Positions 1 through 7,391 of a DNA stretch of 19,800 nucleotides are shown one piece after another. Both the position numbers and the translations under genes were made by a program. Position 1 is the first letter of the stretch. Every line of letters begins with the position of its first letter. This DNA is from JAAYHV01 sp035268985 (lineage in GTDB: Bacteria; Bacillota; Clostridia; Peptostreptococcales; Anaerovoracaceae): assembly GCA_035268985.1 (NCBI GenBank), contig DATFJV010000130.1, forward strand, positions 1 through 19,800. The letters are read 5' to 3'. The notes below the pieces were generated by a model. That model was not told the DNA's origin, searched no databases, and saw only the letters and a list, made by a program, of their open reading frames with translations.

Positions 1-1
1 T

Positions 2-886
2 GAAATGGATATTAAGCTTGGTAATTTTATTGAGATGTCAGACGAAGAAATTAAAGATTGCTTTAAGGGTTGTGAAGGTTTTGTGTTTGCAGCAGGTATA
101 GACGAAAGAGTACCAGGCCCTCCGCCTATATATGAGACATATAAAAAGTTTAATATAACTGCTTTGGAAAGGCTATTAAAAATTGCAAAAGAAGTTGGAG
201 TGAAACATGCAGTAATATGTGGATCATATTTTTCTCATTTTGCTAAAATACATCCAAAGGATGAATTGACAAAGTGGCACCCATACATACGCAGCAGAAT
301 TGACCAAGAAGAAATGAGTATTTCTTATGCAGATGATAATTTTGATGTTGCAATAATAGAAATACCATATGTTTTTGGTACTCAAAAGGGTAGAGAACCT
401 GTGTGGACGTTTTTAGTAGAACAAATTCGTTCAATGGAAAAGTCAACATTGTATCCCAAGGGAGGCACGACAATGGTAACTGTTAAACAAGTGGGTCAAG
501 CCATAGTAGGAGCTTTGGAAAGGAGCAAAGGAGGTAAATGCTACCCTTTAGGATATTATAATATGACTTGGGTAGAAATGCTTAGAATTATTCACAAATA
601 CATAGGAACTCCAGACAAAAAAATCACTACCATACCAAATTTTATTTATGCACTTGGTGCAATGAAATCAAAGAAAAACATAGAAGCTGAAGGCCACGAA
701 AGTGGTTTACACCCTGTTAAATTTACTAAATTAATGTGCTCAAAGACATATATCGATAAAAAATTAGGAGCCGAACCTTTAGGAGTAGAACCAGATGATA
801 TAGAAGTAGCCATTGGTGACTCAATTAAGCTATGTATAGATATACTTGACGGCAAAGCAGAAGCTATAAGCATGAAAGCAGAATGA
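2..886 (+). CDS. NAD(P)-dependent epimerase/dehydratase-like SDR protein, 5' partial
   Basis: Extended or atypical short-chain dehydrogenase/reductase lacking its N-terminus. The frame is open to the window edge and the glycine-rich TGxxGxxG nucleotide motif, expected before the first visible residues, is missing, so the ATG at 5 is probably internal. Visible parts fit the fold: a hydrophobic strand ending in FVFAAG (about residue 30), a strand with VICGSY where the SDR serine lies (S74), then Y94-I-R-S-R98 at the place of the catalytic YxxxK. The lysine is thus replaced by arginine. A C-terminal substrate-domain pattern follows (VGQAIVGALE, YNMTWVEML). It lies 39 bases upstream of a second SDR gene on the same strand, probably in one operon. 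Substrate not predictable; sugar, steroid-like or polyketide-like substrates are all possible. Confidence 0.8.
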   Translation, partial: EMDIKLGNFIEMSDEEIKDCFKGCEGFVFAAGIDERVPGPPPIYETYKKFNITALERLLKIAKEVGVKHAVICGSYFSHFAKIHPKDELTKWHPYIRSRIDQEEMSISYADDNFDVAIIEIPYVFGTQKGREPVWTFLVEQIRSMEKSTLYPKGGTTMVTVKQVGQAIVGALERSKGGKCYPLGYYNMTWVEMLRIIHKYIGTPDKKITTIPNFIYALGAMKSKKNIEAEGHESGLHPVKFTKLMCSKTYIDKKLGAEPLGVEPDDIEVAIGDSIKLCIDILDGKAEAISMKAE

Positions 887-925
887 TTTTAAAACCTTGA
901 AAATTTATATATTGAAGGGGAAAAC

Positions 926-2455
926 ATGAAAAAACAACGTGTGTTATTAACAGGTGCTTCAGGTGCCATGGGGTTTGCAGGATTAAATGAGTTGTTAAAA
1001 GATACTAATATACAGGATATAGTGATATTAGTTAGGCCATCTGATAAAAATAAAAAAACATTTAGGCTATACGAAGGTAGAGAAGGCCTTACAATTTATT
1101 GGGGTGATTTAACAAACTATGATGATGTATATAAAAGTATAGAAGGAGTAGATATTATTTTACATGTAGCTGCATTTGTATCACCTGCAGCAGATAACGA
1201 TCCTGAAATGGCAATGAAAATAAACTATGGTTCTGCTAAGAATTTAGTTAAATCCATTGAAGAACAAGGAAGAAAAGAACATATTAAATTTGTAAATATA
1301 GGTACAATCGCTGAAACTGGTGATAGGATGCCGCCAATTCATTGGGGACGAATTGGAGATTCCATTAAACCAAGTGTATATGATTATTATGCTGTATCAA
1401 AAATTGCCGCAGAGAGATTAGTAATTGAGTCAGGTATAAAAAACTGGGTGAGTCTAAGGCAAACAGGTATTTTGGGAAATAAAATGATGGAAATTGAAGA
1501 TCCAATACAGTTTCATAATTGTTATGATAATGTATTGGAGTATGTTTCAGACAAAGACTCTGCACGTATGTTAAAAAACCTATGTGCAAAAGTGGCGAAC
1601 TGTGAACTTTCAGACGATTTTTGGGGTCATTTATATAATGTGGGTGGTGGTGAATCATGTAGGACACCTGCTTATGAGATGATGGAAAGTATGTATAAGG
1701 TTATGGGGATAAATGATTTATCCCAAGTTGTGCTTCCTGCTAAATATCAATGTCTACGAAATTTTCATGGAACATACTATTTAGATTCTGATAAATTAAA
1801 TTACTATCTGGAGTTTAGAGGTGATACCATAGAATATAACGATGAGGTGTTTGCTAAATCATTGGGAGATTCATTGAGATTCATAAGGCTTACTACAAAA
1901 ATCCCTGGAGGCCAAAAGATAATAGGCAGGTCAATTAAGAAACATGCGGAGAAACTTGCCCGTATGGAACGTGGGCCTATATATTGGGAAGAGAATTGCA
2001 TGGAAGAAAAGATTGCAGCATACTATGGGTCCGTAGAAGCCTTTGAGAAACTTCCTGAATCAATAAATGATTTAAAACGGTTTAGCGACTGGGATAAGGT
2101 TGTTCACATAGATCATGGATATGATGAAATTAAACCGGAAGGCGAGTTAAATATCGCTGATGTTAGAGGTGCTGCCAATTTCCGTGGCGGTGAATGTTTA
2201 AGTGACACAATGAAGAAGGGCGATTGGATAAGTAAGCTGAAATTTAAATGCGCCTTTGGACACGAATTCGAAGCAAGCCCACGGTTAGTATTAGAGGGAG
2301 GGCATTGGTGTCCCGTATGTGAGCGTGAAAGTTGGAATTACTATGAGAGAGCAAAAGTTGACCCTTTCTTTGCGCAAGTATGGAAACCACTACATGATGA
2401 TAACGAAAAAGAATATGTATGGTTAAAAGAATTTTCAGAATTGGATATAGATTAG
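926..2455 (+). CDS. NAD(P)-dependent epimerase/dehydratase with C-terminal zinc-type tail
   Basis: Extended SDR oxidoreductase of 509 residues, longer than the usual 300-350. The nucleotide motif T9-G-A-S-G-A-M-G16 and the catalytic Y155-A-V-S-K159 are intact, with the SDR serine/threonine region at NIGTIAETG (about 124-132). The C-terminal part (about 370-509) is not SDR. It holds a metal-type motif: C442 and H446 (CAFGHEF), then C462 and C465 (WCPVC), resembling a small treble-clef or zinc-ribbon knuckle. The start is supported by GAAGGGG a few bases upstream of ATG 926. It follows another SDR gene by 39 bases and converges on an FAD oxidoreductase, so the three may act on one substrate in successive redox steps. 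That is inference. The substrate is unknown. Confidence 0.85.
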   Translation: MKKQRVLLTGASGAMGFAGLNELLKDTNIQDIVILVRPSDKNKKTFRLYEGREGLTIYWGDLTNYDDVYKSIEGVDIILHVAAFVSPAADNDPEMAMKINYGSAKNLVKSIEEQGRKEHIKFVNIGTIAETGDRMPPIHWGRIGDSIKPSVYDYYAVSKIAAERLVIESGIKNWVSLRQTGILGNKMMEIEDPIQFHNCYDNVLEYVSDKDSARMLKNLCAKVANCELSDDFWGHLYNVGGGESCRTPAYEMMESMYKVMGINDLSQVVLPAKYQCLRNFHGTYYLDSDKLNYYLEFRGDTIEYNDEVFAKSLGDSLRFIRLTTKIPGGQKIIGRSIKKHAEKLARMERGPIYWEENCMEEKIAAYYGSVEAFEKLPESINDLKRFSDWDKVVHIDHGYDEIKPEGELNIADVRGAANFRGGECLSDTMKKGDWISKLKFKCAFGHEFEASPRLVLEGGHWCPVCERESWNYYERAKVDPFFAQVWKPLHDDNEKEYVWLKEFSELDID

Positions 2456-2460
2456 AATTA

Positions 2461-2483
2461 AATGGTGACCAAAGGTCACCATT
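2461..2483. terminator. Bidirectional hairpin between convergent genes
   Basis: Perfect 10-bp inverted repeat, AATGGTGACC (2461-2470) and GGTCACCATT (2474-2483), with a 3-base loop. It begins six bases after the SDR stop codon and overlaps the stop codon (TTA, 2482-2484) of the opposing gene. The symmetry suits a terminator for both convergent transcripts, but there is no good T-run on either side, so function is inferred. Confidence 0.6.
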
Positions 2484-4065
2484 ACTTACACTGTTTAGCG
2501 GCTATTTTTCCAGTCATTATAGCCGTAGGACCACCAGCAGGGCTATATACCCATTTGCCTGCTGCATAAACATCAGGAAGGGCTGTTTTAACTGAACTGC
2601 TCATATTGAACATACTGGTTATTACTGGAATTTTATCTTCGAATGACCATCCAACTATGGAGCCTTCTGAGCTTCTTACTCTATCGTAAATTGAATAAGG
2701 CGTTGCAGAAAAGCTGAAAATTAAATTTTCACTTATTTCTTTATATAAAGTGGACGATATTAAATCGATTATTTCCTTTTCAAATCTCTTTTTGAAATCC
2801 TCGTACCACCCCTTTTCATATAAAAGATTTGTCAGTTCATAATCAAATAATGTGCTTATGATTATACCAGTTTTGCCCTTTGGGGCGGCATCTTCATCTC
2901 GAAGAACGGGTATTGATATTTCAAAGGTGTTATATTTACAAAACCTATTCAACCATTCATAAAGGTCTTCTTTATTTATATTATCCCAATTGTTCAGAAT
3001 TTCCTTAAGTTCTTTAGTATGTATTTCTCCAAGGCCATTTTTATATGGTGTATAAAAAGAATGGCCAGTGGTCATATCGCTAAAGTTCTCAGGTGACATA
3101 TCAACTGCAACAAAAACAGTAAATACAGATTCCGCTCCCTTGTGAGAAAGGATTTCCTGCTTTTTATTGTTAAAAGTTAATAGTTCTTTTTTATTCATTC
3201 CATCTTCTTTAGTTATTGAATAAAGGGTCTTTAAATCTCCTGCCCATATCATTTTGTTATATGTGTATTTCTTCCCATTGAAATCTTCGATTACTTTATT
3301 CTTAGGGTCTATACTTTTTATTTCGGTATTATATGATATTATACCGCCTCGTGATTCAATGACTTCAACCATTTTATTAATAAAAGTACCAACCCCACCC
3401 CTAGGGTAAATGTAGTCGTTATATAAAGCGAAATAGCTTAATGCGAAAAATACTGGAGTATTTCTGAAAAAATGTTGTCCGATAATATCCTTTAAAGATT
3501 GATTTTTGGATAAATTATCCATGTGATATTCAAAAGGGGTATCCATTTTATTTATGCGATGTAAAGTTCTTAAAAGTCTATACATCCACGATGCCATTTT
3601 GGGGACGATGGTTAAAGGATTAATCTTTTTTTTAGTAAACAAAGGGTTATCTGCTCCATACAAGACCTTCATATCTTCGATTACACTATTTATAGACTTG
3701 ATAATATTATCAATTTCATCTATGCTTTCAGGATATAGGTTTTTTAATAAATCAGAATAATCATCTAAACTTTTTTCTCCATTTATTCTAAGAAGTTTAT
3801 CTTCAATTCCAAGTGTTATTGGATTTTCGAGGATTTCAACATCTAAATCATATTTTTTTATTAACGGTTTCACAAGCCCGGCATTTACCAAAGCCCTTGC
3901 CCCACCTTCAAATCTAAAATCATCTCTTTCAAAAGTGTTCATAAGACCTCCGCATTTCTCGTTCTTTTCGATGAGAAGTACGTCTTTTCCTAAGTCAGCT
4001 AAACTTAATGTTGCTGTAAGTCCTGAAATGCCGCCGCCCACACAAATAATGTCTTTTTTTATCAT
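2482..4065 (-). CDS. FAD/NAD(P)-dependent oxidoreductase, phytoene desaturase (CrtI)-like
   Basis: 527-residue flavoprotein of the CrtI/RetSat/amine-oxidase superfamily. The N-terminus is a dinucleotide-binding fold: GGGISGLTATLSL (about 9-21), then VLLIEKNEKCGG with the acidic residue that binds the FAD ribose. A mid-protein YPRGGVGTFINKM matches the CrtI-type YPxGG segment, and the C-terminal VYAAGKWVYSPAGGPTAIMTG is the second FAD-contact motif of the family. Members desaturate, isomerise or saturate polyenes and other hydrophobic substrates, so the reaction cannot be fixed here. The start at 4065 is backed by AGAAGGAT upstream. It is convergent with the two SDR genes. A dyad-rich promoter region lies upstream, suggesting repression-type control. 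No crtB or other carotenoid gene is visible, so a carotenoid role is unproven. Confidence 0.85.
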   Translation of the reverse strand: MIKKDIICVGGGISGLTATLSLADLGKDVLLIEKNEKCGGLMNTFERDDFRFEGGARALVNAGLVKPLIKKYDLDVEILENPITLGIEDKLLRINGEKSLDDYSDLLKNLYPESIDEIDNIIKSINSVIEDMKVLYGADNPLFTKKKINPLTIVPKMASWMYRLLRTLHRINKMDTPFEYHMDNLSKNQSLKDIIGQHFFRNTPVFFALSYFALYNDYIYPRGGVGTFINKMVEVIESRGGIISYNTEIKSIDPKNKVIEDFNGKKYTYNKMIWAGDLKTLYSITKEDGMNKKELLTFNNKKQEILSHKGAESVFTVFVAVDMSPENFSDMTTGHSFYTPYKNGLGEIHTKELKEILNNWDNINKEDLYEWLNRFCKYNTFEISIPVLRDEDAAPKGKTGIIISTLFDYELTNLLYEKGWYEDFKKRFEKEIIDLISSTLYKEISENLIFSFSATPYSIYDRVRSSEGSIVGWSFEDKIPVITSMFNMSSSVKTALPDVYAAGKWVYSPAGGPTAIMTGKIAAKQCK

Positions 4066-4120
4066 AAATAAATCCTTCTTTCATTGATATGTAAGAAAAT
4101 ATTCTAAAGATGTTTTTATT

Positions 4121-4170
4121 ATTATAGAACAATTTTACCATTGATTTAAAAGCAAATCAATCAAATTGAT
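4121..4170 (-). promoter_or_regulatory. Promoter and operator-like dyads upstream of the FAD oxidoreductase
   Basis: Reading the minus strand, a perfect TATAAT lies at 4126-4121. The -35 position (about 4149-4144) falls inside a perfect 8-bp dyad, ATTGATTT (4140-4147) and AAATCAAT (4154-4161), with a 6-base spacer. A further dyad, ATCAA-A-TTGAT, abuts it at 4160-4170. A dyad covering the -35 site is the usual layout of a repressor operator. The -35 hexamer itself is weak, and the regulator is unknown. Confidence 0.5.
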
Positions 4171-4212
4171 ATTATAAATTATAGAATATATACTTCAATT
4201 CCTTGAATATGA

Positions 4213-4290
4213 TATAATATTGAAAAGAAAGGGATTGAGTTTTTATGAAAAAATTATTGATTAATTTTGATTATTCAAACATTGGGGATT
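4213..4290 (+). other. Possible divergent promoter and truncated 15-codon reading frame
   Basis: A TATAAT at 4213-4218 and an AAAGGG before ATG 4243 precede a 15-codon frame (MKKLLINFDYSNIGD) that stops right where IS3-family homology begins. It could be the 5' stub of a gene destroyed by the insertion, divergent from the FAD oxidoreductase. No good -35 hexamer is visible and the frame may equally be chance. Confidence 0.25.
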
Positions 4291-4291
4291 G

Positions 4292-4418
4292 ATCCATATT
4301 AATTACTACAATAATAGTAGGATTAAGCATAATTTAAAAGGACTGAGTCCTGTTCAATACAGAATACAGTCCTTAACAATCTCTTAAACAAAGCGTCCAA
4401 CATTTTGGGGTTACTTCA
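4292..4418 (+). mobile_element. Remnant of an IS3-family (IS150-like) insertion sequence, right end
   Basis: Frame 4298-4387 encodes INYYNNSRIKHNLKGLSPVQ followed by YRIQS and a TAA stop at 4385-4387. This is the characteristic carboxyl end of the IS3-family OrfB integrase (YYNNxRIKxxLKGLSPVQYR). Just behind the stop, GTCCAACATTTTGGGGTTAC followed by TTCA (4395-4418) matches the typical right terminal repeat of IS150-group elements. The same frame upstream meets a stop at 4268-4270 and shows no DDE residues, so almost all of the transposase and the left end are gone. It cannot move. The insertion sits between the divergent region of the FAD oxidoreductase and the lipoprotein gene. Family recognition is from memory of the motif. 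Confidence 0.8.
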
Positions 4419-4610
4419 AATGCCGGTTTTAATATTAATCAGTTTTTTGCAATTCAAATTTAAAATGGATTCCTTTTTGCTTAAGCTTTCGCTACATTTG
4501 AATCCTTGAATTTCTTCCAAAGTAGAATTAACCAGTAGTGGCAAATACTAGAAAGTAAAAAATCAATTCAACAGAAAATACAATCGAATGCATGATTAAT
4601 TTTGCTAGAA
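4419..4610. other. Gene-free stretch after the IS remnant
   Basis: The gap 4066-4610 holds the dyad region, the short stub and the IS end listed separately. In its last 190 bases no gene is supported. A minus-strand frame of about 43 codons runs from about 4550 and stops inside the IS terminus. It has no recognisable domain or ribosome site and may be a decayed gene tail. Confidence 0.4.
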
Positions 4611-5129
4611 CTAACGGTCATTCCAACCATCAAGATCTACTATAATCCCATAATGACGTTCTGGTGTATCTTCATTAACATCATCTGTTAAATTATCACT
4701 ATCCAACCAATAGACACTAATCACTGAATCTGCTGTTGTCGCAAAGAACTCTTCACGTTGTGCAAACGTGTATTCTTCGTCTATTGCAAAACCTAAATTC
4801 TGAAATTCTGTTCTAAAAAATTCAACGATATCATTTCCACTGCCGGTTGTAGCGTAAAACCATTGCCAGCTATTATCCCCGTAAGAGATTAGATCGTTGT
4901 ATAAAATAGCATCCGGATAGACTGGTAAACCATCTGGTACCGCTATTTCAGGTACATAATTATCGTCTCCAACTTCTGAAGACGAGTCCTCAGCTTCGGT
5001 TTCGCTCTCCATTTCGGAACTGTTATTTACATTGCTATCATCCGATTCATTAGACCCATCATCACTACTGCATGCGGTTAGTGCAAATATTAAAATAAAA
5101 GTAGCAAATAATATTACAAATTTTTTCAT
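4611..5129 (-). CDS. Lipoprotein with acidic linker and a small C-terminal domain
   Basis: 172 residues exported and lipid-anchored. There is a charged MKK start, a hydrophobic stretch and the lipobox L17-T-A-C20. A low-complexity Ser/Asp/Glu/Asn linker follows (about 21-60), as usual between lipid anchor and folded domain in Firmicutes. The rest begins VPDGLPVYPDAI and continues through WFYATTG, IVEFFRTEFQNLGF and a terminal VDLDGW. This resembles the small 'PVYPGA' domain found in many bacterial lipoproteins, whose function is unknown. The start is fixed by AAGGAG seven bases before ATG. It stands alone, with an IS remnant downstream and the broken ABC transporter upstream on the same strand, 229 bases away. 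Confidence 0.85.
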   Translation of the reverse strand: MKKFVILFATFILIFALTACSSDDGSNESDDSNVNNSSEMESETEAEDSSSEVGDDNYVPEIAVPDGLPVYPDAILYNDLISYGDNSWQWFYATTGSGNDIVEFFRTEFQNLGFAIDEEYTFAQREEFFATTADSVISVYWLDSDNLTDDVNEDTPERHYGIIVDLDGWNDR

Positions 5130-5358
5130 AATACATCTCCTTAATTTAAAAGTAGTTATTTAGCAAGAGAAACTATAATTTTATGTTATTTCTGAAAAAC
5201 TTTTGCAGAAATTTATAGATGGGGCATGTTTCATTTTGCCATTTTCAAGATGTAAGTAAACAAGGCTCCTTTTGTATATTTATACTATCATAGTGATATG
5301 TATAAGTCAAACTAAACAGTAATAAAATAACTGGTAAACGACTGTTTTAACATATAAA

Positions 5359-6429
5359 TTATTCGTGTCGTAATGATACTACAGGGTCTAGCTTAGCTGC
5401 TTTCATAGCAGGATATAATCCTGATAATAAACTTACAACTATAATTAGTAATAGTCCAGCTAACATATATGTTGGAACCGTTCCAATTACTGCTATGGAG
5501 AACATATTAGTAGTTAAAGCATTTATAATAGTTCCAATAACCATTGATGATATTACGCCTAAGATTCCACTGAATACCCCTATAAGAAATGCTTCTGAAG
5601 AAAATATTCTGCGTATATCTTTTCTTCTAGCTCCAAGTGCCTTCATAAGGCCTATCTCTGTAGTTCTTTCAACAACACTTATATACATTACAACTAGTAT
5701 CATTATAGCTGATACAAGTAGAGCAATACTTGCTACTCCTGATAATAGATAAGAAATTACATCTACCATAGCTACCATTGATGATAACATGGCTTCTTGC
5801 ATAGAACCAGTATAACCAAGAGCAATTATTTCGTCTTTTACATAACTAGCCATATCTTTATCCTCGCATATTAAGTAAACTACCGATGGCTCAATTTCGA
5901 TATCATTTTCATCGGCAAATGCGGTAAGTTCCTCATAAGTTAGATATAAAGCTGACATATTACCTAACCCTGTAGAAGTATATACTCCACTTATGGAAAA
6001 TTCTTTTACTATTTCTTCATCATCAATAAGTGTAGTTAAAGCAACCGTTTCACCTAAAGCATCTTCACCTAATTGGTCATAAAGGTTACTATTTATTAAA
6101 ATTTCATTATCTTTAGGTAGTTCCCCCACTTCTAGATTTCTTTCTGTTGTGTTTGATGAAGTAGTATTTAAAATTCTAAAATCAATATCTTCGCCATTGT
6201 AATTGATATAGCTCCCTTGCAAAGTTATGCTGCTATAACCTTTTTCCACTTCATTTACCTCATCTATATTAAGCAGCCTTTCCAATTCATCTTCATCAAA
6301 AGGAGCTGTTTCAGCAGTTAATAGCTGAGATCCGGGATGCATACTATGTTCAGTATCATCACTTTCTTCAGCAACTTTATTAACTTCTACTACTCTTGGG
6401 TTAACTAGATCTTCCACAGTTCCTGTCAT
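5359..6429 (-). CDS. ABC transporter permease fragment, MacB extracytoplasmic domain and FtsX helices
   Basis: 356 residues. About 1-215 is an acidic, hydrophilic MacB-type extracytoplasmic domain. Three membrane helices follow, starting at about 219, 278 and 322. The cytosolic loop ERTTEIGLMKALGARRKDI and the end GLYPAMKAAKLDPVVSLRHE are diagnostic of the FtsX/MacB permease family. The first transmembrane helix is absent and lies on the preceding fragment in another frame. The ATG overlaps that fragment's stop, so coupling is possible, but the product would lack its anchor helix and a working ATPase. Confidence 0.65.
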   Translation of the reverse strand: MTGTVEDLVNPRVVEVNKVAEESDDTEHSMHPGSQLLTAETAPFDEDELERLLNIDEVNEVEKGYSSITLQGSYINYNGEDIDFRILNTTSSNTTERNLEVGELPKDNEILINSNLYDQLGEDALGETVALTTLIDDEEIVKEFSISGVYTSTGLGNMSALYLTYEELTAFADENDIEIEPSVVYLICEDKDMASYVKDEIIALGYTGSMQEAMLSSMVAMVDVISYLLSGVASIALLVSAIMILVVMYISVVERTTEIGLMKALGARRKDIRRIFSSEAFLIGVFSGILGVISSMVIGTIINALTTNMFSIAVIGTVPTYMLAGLLLIIVVSLLSGLYPAMKAAKLDPVVSLRHE

Positions 6430-6830
6430 ATAGTCTTCAACTCCTTCCCAAGTGATAACATGATTATTATACTTGCAATTCCTATGGAAACACCTATGGA
6501 AATTAATATATTACGTCCAAGCTTTTCTTTCATATTTCTAAGTGCTAGACCGAAGGATGAAAATACACTTAAAGCGCCGCTTTCTTCTTTTACTTTTTTA
6601 ATACTTTCATCTTTTTTAGCATCGTTATTCTTAATGTCTTCGATTATTACTCCATCTGAAACGTTAATTATTCTATCGCAGTGAACTGCCACTTTATCTG
6701 AGTGGGTAACGATTATAACTAACTTGTTTTCACTGGATATTTCTTTAACTAAATCCATTATCTGAGCTGAAGTCTCAGAATCAAGAGCGCCTGTTGGCTC
6801 ATCGGCTAAGATGATATCAGTGTCATTCAT
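6426..6830 (-). CDS. ABC transporter fragment: ATPase C-terminal half plus first permease helix
   Basis: The frame is open from about 6890, where it encodes YKKPNQLSGGQTQRLAIARA without a start codon. ATG 6830 is merely the first methionine. It carries Walker B (IILADEPTGALD), the H-loop (IIVTHSD), a linker, and then the membrane-entry segment LRNMKEKLGRNILISIGVSI that normally begins the permease half of fused transporters. It stops at a TGA overlapping the ATG of the next fragment (ATGA). It is a broken middle portion and not a natural subunit, because the split falls inside the permease. Confidence 0.55.
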   Translation of the reverse strand: MNDTDIILADEPTGALDSETSAQIMDLVKEISSENKLVIIVTHSDKVAVHCDRIINVSDGVIIEDIKNNDAKKDESIKKVKEESGALSVFSSFGLALRNMKEKLGRNILISIGVSIGIASIIIMLSLGKELKTI

Positions 6831-6888
6831 AAGAGCTCTTGCAATGGCTAATCTTTGCGTTTGACCACCTGATAGCTGATTGGGCTTT

Positions 6889-7302
6889 TTATATATGATC
6901 TTTTAATCCGACTTTAACAAGCAATTCTTGTGCCTTTGCAATCTTGTCTTTCTTGTTCATTCCAAGCAATGTTGCGCCAAGTGCCACGTTATTAATAACG
7001 TTCATGTGGGATATTAAATTAAAAGATTGGAAGATAAAACCTACACTTACTTTTCTGTAATTATCTATCTGACTTTCTTTTAACTTGTTTAAATCTACTC
7101 CGTTATACTTGATAGATTCATCATAATCCATATCAAGTCCGCCTAATAGATTCATTAGAGTGGAGTTAGCGCTTCCAGATTCTCCCGTTATAGCTACAAA
7201 TTCTCCTAATTCAAAATTTGCATCTATTCCTTTTAAAGCTTGGAATTTATTATCTTTCCCTAGCTTGTATGTTTTCTTAACATTTTTTAATTCTAATAGC
7301 AT
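6889..7302 (-). CDS. ABC transporter ATPase, N-terminal fragment with altered Walker A
   Basis: 137-residue fragment of a LolD/MacB-type ATPase: A-loop region (KTYKLG), Walker A position GESGSANST at about 40-48, Q-loop VGFIFQSFNLI. It ends in a frameshift stop (ATA TAA) right before the signature LSGGQ. GGT-AAG, expected for Gly-Lys, reads GCT-AAC for Ala-Asn. Without the P-loop lysine, ATP hydrolysis is not expected. The start has GGAGAAAAT upstream. Confidence 0.6.
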   Translation of the reverse strand: MLLELKNVKKTYKLGKDNKFQALKGIDANFELGEFVAITGESGSANSTLMNLLGGLDMDYDESIKYNGVDLNKLKESQIDNYRKVSVGFIFQSFNLISHMNVINNVALGATLLGMNKKDKIAKAQELLVKVGLKDHI

Positions 7303-7313
7303 TTATTTTCTCC

Positions 7314-7340
7314 TTTACAAATCCTACAATGTGTTGTAAA
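7314..7340. promoter_or_regulatory. Candidate operator dyad between ABC and TetR genes
   Basis: TTTACAA (7314-7320) and TTGTAAA (7334-7340) form a 7-bp inverted repeat with a 13-base spacer. Inside it, TACAA (7325-7329) and TTGTA (7334-7338) form a second dyad. The position between divergent ABC and TetR genes suits an autoregulatory TetR operator. The match is visual only. Confidence 0.4.
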
Positions 7341-7391
7341 AAGAAAGGAGATTATTGGTGTATTTACGTTAAATGCGTCATACAAGAATAT

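Larger units (their letters stand above)
5359..7302 (-). pseudogene. MacB-type fused ATPase-permease ABC transporter gene, broken
   Basis: Read together, three minus-strand pieces (7302-6889, 6890-6426, 6429-5359) rebuild one protein of about 650 residues in the MacB/FtsX order: ATPase, first membrane helix, large extracytoplasmic domain, three further helices. The frame leaves at about 6893, inside an ATATATAAAAA tract between GLKDH and YKKPNQLSGGQ, and returns at about 6428 in another ATAT stretch, between the first helix and the extracytoplasmic domain. The Walker A motif reads GESGSANST instead of GxSGSGKST, so the glycine and catalytic lysine are lost. Two frame changes plus a dead P-loop argue for a real pseudogene rather than sequencing error alone. 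A TetR regulator gene is divergent next to it, a common pairing for exporters of this class. Confidence 0.75.

Noticed and set aside
1365..1667. 100-codon antisense frame inside the second SDR gene, and similar antisense frames elsewhere
   Set aside because: Composition is that of a shadow frame (Ser/His/Leu-rich), with no ribosome site and with a strongly supported gene on the other strand.
4419..4550. Minus-strand open frame ending inside the IS terminus
   Set aside because: About 43 codons without start context or recognisable domain; at most a decayed gene tail.
6426..6429. ATGA overlap read as a natural two-subunit junction of an ABC transporter
   Set aside because: The split lies between the first permease helix and the extracytoplasmic domain, not between natural subunits, so frame breakage is the better explanation.
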